The position numbers and the translations under genes are program-made. DNA of 64,000 nt, taken from Cytophagales bacterium. GTDB lineage: Bacteria > Bacteroidota > Bacteroidia > Cytophagales > Cyclobacteriaceae. Below, piece after piece: positions 51,073 to 59,689 of the stretch. Numbering within the stretch: the stretch's first letter is position 1; each line of letters begins with the position of its first letter. The notes below the pieces were generated by a model. It had not been told where the DNA came from and did no database searches. It worked only from the letters and a program-made list of their open reading frames with translations. The DNA lies in assembly GCA_022360015.1 (NCBI GenBank), contig JAKSDQ010000076.1, forward strand, positions 62,001 through 126,000. The letters run 5' to 3'.

Positions 51073-51363
51073 ATGACCGATATAACAAATGTACACCCAG
51101 GAGAAATACTCCAAAAGGAGTTTCTTGAGCCTTTAGGTATCACTGCCTACAAGTTAGCCAAAGCAATTGGCGTTCAGCAGACGAGGGTCAGTTTGATACT
51201 TAAAGAAGAACGTGGAATCACAGCGGATACTGCCATACGATTTGCCAAGTATTTTGGTACAACCCCTGAATTTTGGATGAATTTACAGCGGGAGTATGAC
51301 CTTCGTAAAACGAGGTATGAAAAGGAGGATATCTTTAATAAAATAGTGCCTTTGTCAGCATAG
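51073..51363 (+). CDS. higA: HigA family antitoxin (XRE helix-turn-helix)
   Basis: A 96-residue antitoxin and repressor. NVHPGEILQKEFLEPLGITA is the HigA N-terminus, and the helix-turn-helix follows (YKLAKAIGVQQTRVSLILKE). The C-terminal part has TAIRFAKYFGTTPEFWMNLQ. It neutralises HigB and presumably binds the inverted repeat at 50731-50755. The pair stabilises the local accessory region or acts under stress. Confidence 0.94.
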   Translation: MTDITNVHPGEILQKEFLEPLGITAYKLAKAIGVQQTRVSLILKEERGITADTAIRFAKYFGTTPEFWMNLQREYDLRKTRYEKEDIFNKIVPLSA

Positions 51364-51455
51364 GAAAATTCTTATAATTCCCTGTGCTTTAATCTGTTTA
51401 GCAATACGTAAAAGCTAGCAAGGCACCAGTTATTTTTAATTGAATTTAATACAAT

Positions 51456-52034
51456 TTGGAAAAATTTAAGGCAGCTATAAAAGACTGTGAGATTTGTGCC
51501 GATCATTTACCTCTGGGTGCCAATCCTGTATTTCAATTTGGCGAGGGAGCCAGGGTGGTAATTATTGGACAAGCTCCCGGGAGGAAAGTACATCAATCGG
51601 GTATTCCATGGGATGATGCCAGTGGAAACCGTTTAAGGGAGTGGTTGGACATCAGCACTAGTACCTTTTATGACCCGGATAAACTGGCGCTTGTTCCGAT
51701 GGGTTTTTGCTACCCCGGTAAAGGCAAATCGGGTGACTTACCGCCTCGTCCGGAATGTGCACCGAAATGGCATGACAGGATTTTAGCCAGACTCGAAAAC
51801 GTTGGACTGAGAATCCTGATCGGGCAATATGCGCAACAATACTATTTACATGGCAGGGTTAAGCGTACATTAACGGAAACTGTAAAGGCGTATGGGGAGT
51901 ACCTTCCCAGTGAGATTCCTTTACCACACCCTTCTCCCAGAAACAATATCTGGCTGAGAAAAAATCCCTGGTTTGAGAAAGAACTATTGCCTGTATTGCA
52001 AGGAAGGATTGCATTGTTAATGGCCGGTATTTGA
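51456..52034 (+). CDS. Uracil-DNA glycosylase superfamily protein
   Basis: A 192-residue protein starting at a TTG (51456); no in-frame ATG is nearby. The UDG fold is shown by VVIIGQAPGRKVHQSGIPWDD (motif I, with the GQAPG uracil pocket), the central PMGFCYPGKGKSGDLPPRPE and the C-terminal IPLPHPSPRNNIWLRKN (motif II, HPSPRN). This branch (formerly annotated as uracil-DNA glycosylase-like) acts on deaminated bases in some members. Cysteines in DCEICADH near the start could be part of a metal site but are too few to claim a cluster. Confidence 0.88.
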   Translation: MEKFKAAIKDCEICADHLPLGANPVFQFGEGARVVIIGQAPGRKVHQSGIPWDDASGNRLREWLDISTSTFYDPDKLALVPMGFCYPGKGKSGDLPPRPECAPKWHDRILARLENVGLRILIGQYAQQYYLHGRVKRTLTETVKAYGEYLPSEIPLPHPSPRNNIWLRKNPWFEKELLPVLQGRIALLMAGI

Positions 52035-52052
52035 CATCACTTTTGTCCTGTG

Positions 52053-52214
52053 CTACTCAACTAATCCTCCGCTAAAGAAAAATAGGCTTACCTCCGAAAT
52101 TTTGGTCTGAATACGTTGAAGGCTTAAGTCATATTTTGCGTTGATGAGATTAAGCTGCGCTTCACGTAGCTCTAAGCCTGTAATCTGGCCTGAAATCTTT
52201 TTTTGATAACACTT
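52053..52214 (-). pseudogene. Remnant of a TolC-family outer-membrane efflux protein
   Basis: On the minus strand about 50 codons read QKKISGQITGLELREAQLNL, then INAKYDLSLQRIQTKISEV and a closing FFFSGGLVE before a stop. This is the C-terminal helical end of a TolC-type protein (the pattern G..tgleLreAQ..L..A.yd). The rest of the gene is missing: a stop codon stands immediately before and the next sequence is unrelated. It is a deletion scar in the accessory pocket. Confidence 0.7.
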
Positions 52215-52458
52215 TTAAAAAAATCTAACAACGTTAGAAATTTAAATTGTTATAAGAGCATTTTTGTTTGAAGGGCTCAGGAAATTTTTGAAAAGAATCA
52301 AACCAACTTCAGATGATGATTTACATGGAAGCCTTTTTGTCTTTAAATTCAATTGAACGTCACGGGTGTAAGTTTTCAACAGACAAGCGTTGGCGAATCG
52401 ACATGTATATGAATACCTTAACATTATTTTACCAGAATTATTAAAAGTGAATACTGAA
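52215..52458. other. Intergenic region beyond the TolC remnant
   Basis: This AT-rich stretch before the secreted two-domain gene shows no recognisable gene. A frame opening at 52390 enters the next gene but its first 23 codons precede the signal peptide and are not used in my start choice. Confidence 0.4.
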
Positions 52459-53343
52459 ATGAAAAAGCGTTATTGCATTTACTTTTTACAGCTTTTGACC
52501 ATTCATCTGATTTTTTCCACTGGCTTTGCAAAAAACTCCAATGGCGATCTGATTATTGAATCTAACGGGCTTTCACTCAATGACGCCTATCTGTCATCCT
52601 ACGGACAACGGTTTAGTTCCAATCAACTTCAATTTCAAACCAAAGTCAAGCTTAATCTGGATGGGATCAGGGGGTACGCTATAAAAGATGATAAAGTATT
52701 CATTGGCTGCTCTATGCAGGTCATTGATAAATATGGGAAAGCTCTATTGAATGAGACTGATCTGTTTCCGGGTGACGGCGGTCTTGAACGGAATACCGCT
52801 GGTAATTTATACCTTACCCTTGTAGTAGGTACACCGATGAGACTTGGGGCTTCTTATACCTGGATAGTAAAAGTGTGGGACAAAGTTGGCCATGGTGAAG
52901 TGAGAACCGAACTTAAGTTTAAAGTGATTGAAACCAGTGACAAAGTTGGGATCGAAGTAAACGCCAGGGGCCTGAAAGCCCGTAGTGTATTTATGACCAA
53001 CCAGAATGGGGCAATACAGAGCAACAAGGTGAGTTATTTGGAAAGAATCAAGCTGAATTTCTATGACCTTAAAGGCTTTACAAAAAAGGAAGGCAAGGTT
53101 TTCGTTGGCGGTTCGATGATCGTGAGCGATTCTCAGGGCAACACTGTTCTGGAATATTCTGATTTATTTGCCGACTACGATCAAACCGGTGTTGAGCCTG
53201 CCGCAGCCGAAAAACTGCATCTATTACTTGCAGTTGGTGATCCTTTGAAAAAAGGCGAGATTTACACATGGAAGTCCAGGGTCTGGGATAAAGCCGGAAA
53301 AGGTGAGATTACTTCCGAGGTAAAGATTGAAGTGGTGAATTAG
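52459..53343 (+). CDS. Exported protein with two copies of an unknown beta domain
   Basis: About 294 residues from 52459, where a signal peptide begins (MKKRYCIYFLQLLTIHLIFS). Two related domains of about 130 residues follow. Copy 1 has KVKLNLDGIRGYAIKDDKVF, SMQVIDKYGKALLNETDLF and SYTWIVKVWDKVGHGEV. Copy 2 has RIKLNFYDLKGFTKKEGKVF, SMIVSDSQGNTVLEYSDLF and IYTWKSRVWDKAGKGEI. I do not recognise the fold; beta-sandwich domains of surface or secreted proteins are likely. No partner gene is seen. Confidence 0.78.
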   Translation: MKKRYCIYFLQLLTIHLIFSTGFAKNSNGDLIIESNGLSLNDAYLSSYGQRFSSNQLQFQTKVKLNLDGIRGYAIKDDKVFIGCSMQVIDKYGKALLNETDLFPGDGGLERNTAGNLYLTLVVGTPMRLGASYTWIVKVWDKVGHGEVRTELKFKVIETSDKVGIEVNARGLKARSVFMTNQNGAIQSNKVSYLERIKLNFYDLKGFTKKEGKVFVGGSMIVSDSQGNTVLEYSDLFADYDQTGVEPAAAEKLHLLLAVGDPLKKGEIYTWKSRVWDKAGKGEITSEVKIEVVN

Positions 53344-53536
53344 CTTGGAGTTTTCTCCGCCGGGTATCCTTCTTTCATCTGTAGTCACCAATTTACAGTA
53401 TGACAATTTCCGCTATCTGATTGCCTACAAAAATTGATTTTACCTGCCCCAACAAATTAAATTTCTTGCTTTCATATGACTTAACTCTTAACCTGGCGGC
53501 AGCATCCGTAGGTGTTGTATAACGTTTTCGGGAAAA

Positions 53537-53602
53537 TTCTTTGTGGTTTGGTGTCTTTATGGTTCACCATTTTTTACCACGGAGGCACAAAGAGACGCAA
53601 AG
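53537..53602. repeat. GGCACAAAGACAC-type interspersed inverted repeat (copy 2)
   Basis: It reads GTTTGGTGTCTTTATGGTTC, ACCATTTTTTACCACGGAGG, then CACAAAGAGACGCAAAGG. The flanks are imperfectly inverted around a T-rich centre, as in copies at 34077, 53688 and 62471. Confidence 0.65.
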
Positions 53603-53687
53603 GTTTTCGCTGATACAATAAAGATACAGGCATATTAATAAGTTGTGCCACGCCCACGAGACACTTGCGCCAGGTAAGTTTTCGTCA

Positions 53688-53749
53688 AAGTTCTTGGAGT
53701 ATTTGTGGTTCACCATTTTTCACCACGGAGGCACAAAGACACCAAGGTA
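53688..53749. repeat. GGCACAAAGACAC-type interspersed inverted repeat (copy 3)
   Basis: It reads GTATTTGTGGTTCACCATTT, then TTCACCACGGAGGCACAAAG and ACACCAAGG. It lies about 85 bp after copy 2, in the same orientation. Confidence 0.65.
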
Positions 53750-53910
53750 TTGGTCAAAAAACTTTGAGTTTAGCAACTACCACAGGACGGAGGCGTCGTT
53801 TGATACCTATATCCGTATATCTACAGAAAAAACGTGAATTGAATCAGCTCCAACCTGATTTATAAGGAATACATGAAAAATAATTCATATTTTTTTGTAT
53901 TTTAGTTGCT

Positions 53911-54222
53911 ATGGTAACAAAAGTAGGTAAAATAAGCGCTGAAAAATTAGAGGCAGTGGCTTTTATTTTAAAAACAATTGCCCATCCTGCCCGGATAGCT
54001 ATCATCGATATGCTTAAGAACGGAGAGGAACTCCCGGTAGGAGAGATTTGCATTAAATTAGGTCTGGAGCAGTCCCTTACCTCACATCATCTTTCTAATA
54101 TGAAGCTGAAAGGTATTCTGGCCAGCAGAAGGGAAGGACGGAATATTTTTTATTTTTTGAAGATGAAAGAGGTTACAGGGGTTATCCAATGTATGGAGTC
54201 CTGTGAAAGTATTAATCTATGA
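53911..54222 (+). CDS. ArsR family transcriptional regulator
   Basis: A 103-residue winged helix-turn-helix repressor. LKTIAHPARIAIIDMLKNGE starts the domain, LGLEQSLTSHHLSNMKLKGI is the recognition helix pair, and ASRREGRNIFYFLK the wing. Cysteines are at 47, 94 and 98; the usual ArsR/SmtB metal motif is absent. BigR/SqrR relatives sense persulfides through two cysteines, but the positions here differ. Its place at the head of a sulfur island suggests it senses a sulfur or redox signal; this is inference. A SulP gene follows 178 bp later. Confidence 0.88.
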   Translation: MVTKVGKISAEKLEAVAFILKTIAHPARIAIIDMLKNGEELPVGEICIKLGLEQSLTSHHLSNMKLKGILASRREGRNIFYFLKMKEVTGVIQCMESCESINL

Positions 54223-54400
54223 ACATGGTATTCGATTAATGGGCAATATTGGCTCACTATCTTTTTAAAAACATCCAAAATTACCATGTCGTAAATATTT
54301 TCACCGGCTTGATCGCCTTGTGCCTGACCCAATGTTAAAACCTCTTCAAGAAACATTTTACATCAAAGAAAAAGTCTACATCAAAGATTACATCTGATAA

Positions 54401-56146
54401 ATGCACAAGTTTTTCCCATTCCTTTTATGGACAGGAGCAATAAATGCCCAATCACTAAGAGCGGATTTCCTTGCCGGGTTGACAGGAGCAGTTATCGTTT
54501 TACCACAGGGTGTTGCCTTTGCCATGATTGCCGGTATGCCGCCCATCAATGGCTTATACACGGCCATGATATTGCCAATTGTAGCGGCCTTATTCGGTTC
54601 AAGCCGGCACCTGATCAGTGGCCCGACTACGCCCATTTCCCTGGTTGTATACTCAACAGTAAGTCAGTATGCGGCGCCTGCCACACCCGACTTTATCATG
54701 ATTGCCATCACCATCACCTTGGTTACGGGGGTTATTCAACTGGTGTTGGGATTGGCAAAAATGGGGGCAGTGGTCAATTTCATTTCGCATAGTGTGGTTA
54801 TTGGTTTTACCGCAGGAGCAGCAATTCTTATAGCCACAAGCCAGGTCAAGCACTTTCTGGGATTAGACCTGGAGAGAAGTAGCTCCTTCCCAGAAGCCTG
54901 GACCCTGATTTTGCAAAGTCTTAACCAGACAAATTTCTATGCCTTTGCGATTGCAGTAGTTACCCTTGCATCGGCTATTTTAGTCAGACGGTTGCACCCG
55001 CTGGTACCTCATATGCTTATTGCCATGATTATTGGTAGTATTTTGTCATTCTACATGGCTGGGCCCGGCAATGGGGTAGCCGTAATAGGAGAGCTTCCTA
55101 AAGGACTTCCCCCTTTTTCTTTACCAAATTTCGAGGTAAAACTGCTTCAAAACCTGACACCCAACGCTTTTGCCATCGCTTTGTTGGGCCTCATTGAGGC
55201 AGTGGCCATTGCCAGGGCTATTGCTACCAAAACGGGACAACGCATTGATGCTAATCAGGAATTTATCGGGCAGGGCTTATCCAATATTGCAGGTAGTTTT
55301 TTTTCTTGTTATGCCGGTTCAGGCTCTTTTACCCGGTCGGGAGTTAACCATTCGGCAGGGGCGGTGACACCTATGTCAGCCGTTTTTGCGGCTGTCTTAT
55401 TGATGTTTCTGATTGTATTCATCGGTCACCTGACTGTGTTTTTGCCTATGCCGGCAATGGCAGGTATTATTGTGCTGGTTGCTTATAATCTCATTGATTT
55501 TCATCATATTAAAAAAATTTTAAAAACAAGCAGGCGTGAATCATTGGTAATGGTCATTACATTTGGGGCCACCCTGTTTCTGGAGTTGGAATATGCCATA
55601 TACCTGGGCGTTTTTTTCTCTTTGGTGTTTTACCTGCGAAAGACCTCCACGCCCCGGATGGTAAAGTTGGCCCCTGACCCTAAAGATTCAAAGCGGATGT
55701 TCAAAAATGCCGTTAAATATGATTTGGACATCTGTCCGCAATTGATGGTATATCGTATTGAAGGGTCTTTGTTTTTTGGCGCGGTCGAGCATGTAGGGGA
55801 GAAACTGGATATTTTATTGGATAGCTCGGAAAAGAATTTACTGATAGTGGGTAACAATATTAACCTGATCGATACTTCAGGAGCGGAGTTCCTGACCACT
55901 ATTGTTAGAAAATGGGATGAAAGAGGGAAAAAAATATACTTATCCGGATTAAAGCTGCGGGCAAGAACGTTTTTAAAGAAAGGTGGATATTGGGATGAAA
56001 TCGGTGAAGACAGGTTTTTTGTCAATAAAGAAGAGGCCATTGCAAAGATTTATTCGCAGCTTGATCAGCATATCTGTGAAAAATGCCCTTTTCAAATATT
56101 TCGTGAATGCCCGCGGGCTGGTTCGGAATACAAGTATTCAGCCTGA
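54401..56146 (+). CDS. SulP family anion permease with STAS domain (1)
   Basis: A 581-residue inner-membrane transporter. About 12 hydrophobic segments (residues 15-410) include GLTGAVIVLPQGVAFAMIAG and GSFFSCYAGSGSFTRSGVNH, the conserved SulP stretches. The cytoplasmic STAS domain (about 435-550) has LLIVGNNINLIDTSGAEFL. An unusual C-terminal tail, HICEKCPFQIFRECPRAG, carries three cysteines in a C-x2-C-x7-C pattern. SulP proteins move sulfate, bicarbonate or other anions with H+ or Na+. In this neighbourhood sulfate, sulfite or thiosulfate are plausible. A second SulP gene lies at 57475. Confidence 0.92.
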   Translation: MHKFFPFLLWTGAINAQSLRADFLAGLTGAVIVLPQGVAFAMIAGMPPINGLYTAMILPIVAALFGSSRHLISGPTTPISLVVYSTVSQYAAPATPDFIMIAITITLVTGVIQLVLGLAKMGAVVNFISHSVVIGFTAGAAILIATSQVKHFLGLDLERSSSFPEAWTLILQSLNQTNFYAFAIAVVTLASAILVRRLHPLVPHMLIAMIIGSILSFYMAGPGNGVAVIGELPKGLPPFSLPNFEVKLLQNLTPNAFAIALLGLIEAVAIARAIATKTGQRIDANQEFIGQGLSNIAGSFFSCYAGSGSFTRSGVNHSAGAVTPMSAVFAAVLLMFLIVFIGHLTVFLPMPAMAGIIVLVAYNLIDFHHIKKILKTSRRESLVMVITFGATLFLELEYAIYLGVFFSLVFYLRKTSTPRMVKLAPDPKDSKRMFKNAVKYDLDICPQLMVYRIEGSLFFGAVEHVGEKLDILLDSSEKNLLIVGNNINLIDTSGAEFLTTIVRKWDERGKKIYLSGLKLRARTFLKKGGYWDEIGEDRFFVNKEEAIAKIYSQLDQHICEKCPFQIFRECPRAGSEYKYSA

Positions 56147-56201
56147 GATTTAAAGAATGGTTTACTTAAATGGGAAATAATGTTCTAACATTAGAGAAGT
56201 C

Positions 56202-56221
56202 ATAGTATGACGCCATACTAT
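56202..56221. repeat. Perfect 8-bp inverted repeat at a deletion border
   Basis: ATAGTATG / CATACTAT surrounds the 4-base centre ACGC. It lies between sulP1 and the truncated CstB-like gene. A direct repeat, CGGGAATGA, follows at 56230-56255. These may mark the break that removed the gene's front end. Confidence 0.5.
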
Positions 56222-56279
56222 AACTAGTTCGGGAATGACTAGCCCGGGAATGATCGTCCGAATAACCGTACATTTTCAG

Positions 56280-57366
56280 CCCTTCACACCCTGGAAAGTA
56301 CCACCTACCTGCTGTTTGATGAGCTGGGGAAGGAACATGCTATATTTAGCGGTGACACACTTTTTATAGGAGATGTAGGCAGGCCTGACCTGGCCCAGAG
56401 GGGAACACTCACCAAGAATGCCCTGGCAGGTATGTTATATAACAGCCTGCGCAGTAAAATCATGACTTTACCTGACCATGTGATTGTGTACCCTGCCCAT
56501 GGTGCAGGTTCTGCCTGTGGAAAGAACATGAGCCATGAAACCACAGACCTGTTGGGAAATCAGAAGAAAACCAATTATGCACTCAGGTCAGGTATGACCA
56601 GGGAAGCGTTTATCAGAGAGGTGACAGAAGGATTATTGCCGCCATCACAGTATTTTGCCATGAATGTGGCCATGAACAAAGGAGGTGCAAAAAGCTTGGA
56701 TGATATTCTGAAAAAAGGCAACATACCCCTTGATACAGCGACATTCATGGCTTTGGCAGATCATGAAGGCGCCCTGGTGCTTGATACCAGAACCCCCGGG
56801 AGTTTGCAGCAGCACATATCCCTAATGCCATTTTCATAGGCTTGGATGGCAGTTTCGCGCCATGGGTGGGGGCTTTGATTCCGGATTTACAACAGCCTGT
56901 TATTTTCATAGCTGAACCCGGGAGAGAAGAGGAGGTAATAGTCCGGCTTTCAAGAGTTGGATATGATAACACCCTGGGCTACCTGAAGGATGGTATCCAT
57001 GCCTGGCGGAAAGCAGGGAATGCATTTGATACAGTGATGTCTGTCTCTGCCGGTGAATTTGCCGTGCACTATAAAAAACACAAGTTGCCTGTGCTGGATG
57101 TCAGAAAACCCGCTGAGTATGAGGCAGAACATGTCGAAGATGCCCTGAATTTACCTTTGGACTCTATCAACGATCACTTCAATCAACTTGACCGGCATAA
57201 AGCGTATTACCTTTATTGTGCAGGTGGTTATCGCTCCATGATCTATGCATCAATCCTAAAGTCCAGGGGCTATGACCAATTAGTGGATATAGCCGGTGGG
57301 TTTAAGGCTATAGCAGAAACCGACGTACCTAAAACTGAATATGTATGTCCGTCATCCTCAAGCTGA
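56280..57366 (+). pseudogene. 5'-truncated, frameshifted CstB-like metallo-beta-lactamase/rhodanese gene
   Basis: The frame begins abruptly with HTLESTTYLLFDELGKEHAI, matching the region after the MBL histidine motif of the intact relative at 62748 (TPGHTMESSTFL). The first roughly 110 residues, with the metal-binding HxHxD, are gone. IFSGDTLFIGDVGRPDLAQ, then VYPAHGAGSACGKNMS follow. A frame break occurs at 56798-56800, where one more G would restore TPGEFAAAHIPNAIFIGLDG. The rest carries an inactive rhodanese and a final active-type one (LYCAGGYRSMIYAS). The truncation makes loss of dioxygenase function certain; the frameshift may be a consensus error. Confidence 0.8.
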
Positions 57367-57392
57367 CCTTGTGAACCGGCCCTCGTTGACAG

Positions 57393-57437
57393 CGTAACAA
57401 TTGTTACGTTGGCCAGTCATATCTTCTCATAAATTTG
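57393..57437 (+). promoter_or_regulatory. Sulfur-island operator and promoter (sulP2)
   Basis: The 16-bp perfect palindrome CGTAACAATTGTTACG (57393-57408, centre 57400.5) precedes a perfect -7 box, TAAATTTG (57430-57437), by 29.5 bp. A TTG at 57409-57411 fits the -33 element. The same 14-bp core recurs at 59286 and 62674 at identical distances. Confidence 0.82.
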
Positions 57438-57474
57438 TATCATACTTCTTTAAAATGTGATAAATTTAAATTAA

Positions 57475-59205
57475 ATGACTGGCATTAAGAGATATATTCC
57501 TATCCTGGGCTGGTTGCCGCATTACAACAACAGGGATCTAAGGGGAGACTTTTCAGCGGGTTTAACTGTCGGGGTAATGCTCATTCCTCAGGGAATGGCT
57601 TATGCCATGCTGGCCGGGCTGCCTCCCATTTATGGATTATATGCTTCCACCGTTCCCCTGGTATTTTATGCCATTTTTGGCACCTCCAGGCAATTGGCGG
57701 TTGGGCCGGTCGCTATGGTTGCTTTGTTGATTGCAACAGGTGTAGGCCATTTGACGGCTCAGGGTACTGATGAATTTATCCTCCTGGCCATTTCTCTGGC
57801 ATTGATGGTGGGTGCATTACAATTCCTGCTCGGACTTTTCCGGCTGGGGTTTTTGGTGAATTTTCTTTCACACCCGGTCATAAGTGGATTCACCTCAGCG
57901 GCTGCGCTGATTATTGGATTGAGTCAGCTAAAGCACTTGCTTGGATTTGATATTCCCAGAAGCAACTTTGTTCATGAAATCGTCATCAACGCATTTCGTG
58001 GTTTTGATCAAATTCATCTACCCACATTGTTGCTGGGTACCGGCGGTATTTTTATCATTTTATTGACGAGAAGGATAAACAAATCAATACCAGGCCCGTT
58101 AGTTGCCGTAATTTTAGGAATACTATTGGTATCATTGCTTGGTCTGGATGAAAATGGTATGAAAATAGTCCGTGAGGTTCCCGAAGGCCTACCTGCCTTT
58201 GCCATACCGGCATTGGATATGATCCACTTGGAAAGCCTGTTACCCATTGCTTTGACCATAGCCCTGGTTGGATTTATGGAGTCTGTCGCTGTTGCTAAGG
58301 CTATTCAGGCCAAGCACAAAGACTATACTGTTGATCCCAATCAGGAATTAATAGCATTAGGTTTGGCCAATATCGGAGGAGCTTTCTTTAGCGCTTTTCC
58401 TACTACCGGGGGCTTCTCCAGAACGGCCGTAAACGACCAGGCGGGCGCCAGAACCGGCATGGCATCCATCATTAGCGCACTTTTAATCCTGTTAACACTC
58501 TTATTTCTGACCCCGCTTTTTTATGATCTGCCAAAAGCGATACTGGCTTCCGTAATTATGGTCGCAGTGTTTGGGTTGATCGACTTTAAAGAGGCCAAAT
58601 ACCTTTGGAAAACAGACAGGAGAGATTTTCTGATGTTGATAGTCACGTTTTTAGCTACCCTCACGCTTGGCATTGAGCAGGGGATAGGCGTGGGAGTGAT
58701 TCTCTCACTGGCCATGGTCATTTACAGGAGCGCCTACCCACACATGGCCATTCTGGGCAAGATGCCTGGCACCCCGGTCTACAGAAATATTAACAGGTTT
58801 CCACAGGCCGAGGTACGGGAAGATATACTGGTTATCAGATTCGACGCTCAATTGTTTTTTGCAAACACCGGAAATCTCAAGGATAAACTGCGGGAATTTG
58901 TTAATTCGAAGGAAAACCTTAAGCTTGTCATATTAAATGCAGATGCCATTAACAGCCTTGATTCGAGTGCTGCCCATGTTTTAGGTGAAATAGTCAATGA
59001 ACTCAGATCTGGCGGTATGGATTTTTATCTGTCGGGCGTTAAAGGACCAGTGCGGGATATTATGCATCGATGTGGCCTGATGGAACACATAGGAAAAGAC
59101 CACTTCTTTTTGTATGTGGATGAAGCTGTAACACATTTTGACGCCCTTGGCAACCAGCAGCAGGTGTATCCTTCCACACATGCTACACAAACCAATCTTG
59201 CCTGA
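57475..59205 (+). CDS. SulP family anion permease with STAS domain (2)
   Basis: A 576-residue paralog of the protein at 54401. DFSAGLTVGVMLIPQGMAYA, AVGPVAMVALLIATGVGHLT and GAFFSAFPTTGGFSRTAVND mark the transport domain (residues about 15-415). The STAS domain (about 435-555) has LVILNADAINSLDSSAAHVL. It lacks the cysteine-rich tail of the first copy. The operator GTAACAATTGTTAC lies 67-82 bp before the start, linking it in regulation to the rhodanese and CstB-like genes. Confidence 0.93.
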   Translation: MTGIKRYIPILGWLPHYNNRDLRGDFSAGLTVGVMLIPQGMAYAMLAGLPPIYGLYASTVPLVFYAIFGTSRQLAVGPVAMVALLIATGVGHLTAQGTDEFILLAISLALMVGALQFLLGLFRLGFLVNFLSHPVISGFTSAAALIIGLSQLKHLLGFDIPRSNFVHEIVINAFRGFDQIHLPTLLLGTGGIFIILLTRRINKSIPGPLVAVILGILLVSLLGLDENGMKIVREVPEGLPAFAIPALDMIHLESLLPIALTIALVGFMESVAVAKAIQAKHKDYTVDPNQELIALGLANIGGAFFSAFPTTGGFSRTAVNDQAGARTGMASIISALLILLTLLFLTPLFYDLPKAILASVIMVAVFGLIDFKEAKYLWKTDRRDFLMLIVTFLATLTLGIEQGIGVGVILSLAMVIYRSAYPHMAILGKMPGTPVYRNINRFPQAEVREDILVIRFDAQLFFANTGNLKDKLREFVNSKENLKLVILNADAINSLDSSAAHVLGEIVNELRSGGMDFYLSGVKGPVRDIMHRCGLMEHIGKDHFFLYVDEAVTHFDALGNQQQVYPSTHATQTNLA

Positions 59206-59285
59206 ATTCGACTGCCTTTTTTTCTGAAAACCAAGCTTTTACATTCATTTTGTCCCTCTTTGAGGTTTTTAGCCGGATAGCTTAT

Positions 59286-59329
59286 GTAACAATTGTTACG
59301 CAAAAAGATCCTGTACCAGGGTACTTTTA
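59286..59329 (+). promoter_or_regulatory. Sulfur-island operator and promoter (rhodanese)
   Basis: GTAACAATTGTTAC (59286-59299, centre 59292.5) is followed 29.5 bp later by TACTTTTA (59322-59329), a one-mismatch -7 box. The layout is identical to those at 57393 and 62674. Confidence 0.8.
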
Positions 59330-59356
59330 AAGGATATTCAAGCAATACAAAAAATT

Positions 59357-59689
59357 ATGTATAAGAATATAAGTAATCAGGAATTCAAACAAAAGGTGAG
59401 CCAGGATCCCAAAGCGGCGATTCTGGATGTCAGGACGGAGCGTGAATGCCGCGATGGTATCATTCGGGGAGCAAGGTGCCTCGACATTATGGCTAGTGAT
59501 TTTGAAGCGTCAGTCAGGAGGTTGGATAAAACCAGGTCTTACTACATCTATTGTCGTAGTGGTAATCGCAGCAGTGTCGCATGCCGGATGATGCAGGATA
59601 TGGGATTCAAAAATCTTTATAATTTGGAAGGGGGCACTTTGGGTTGGGATGGTGAACTGGTCGGCCGTAGTGAAGTGAAAGCATCTTAG
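59357..59689 (+). CDS. Single-domain rhodanese (sulfurtransferase)
   Basis: A 110-residue cytoplasmic rhodanese that moves sulfane sulfur through a persulfide on its active-site cysteine. The loop is YIYCRSGNRSSVACRMM, with CRSGNRS as the six-residue ring. The N-terminal AAILDVRTERECRDGIIRGA and the final YNLEGGTLGWDGEL are standard. It has its own operator (GTAACAATTGTTAC) and could pass sulfur to or from the CstB-like enzyme. Confidence 0.94.
   Translation: MYKNISNQEFKQKVSQDPKAAILDVRTERECRDGIIRGARCLDIMASDFEASVRRLDKTRSYYIYCRSGNRSSVACRMMQDMGFKNLYNLEGGTLGWDGELVGRSEVKAS

Larger units (their letters stand above)
53344..53910. other. Repeat-bearing intergenic region
   Basis: A 567-bp stretch without a supported gene, containing two copies of the GGCACAAAGACAC-type repeat (53537-53602 and 53688-53749). 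It marks the border between the accessory pocket and the sulfur island. Confidence 0.6.
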
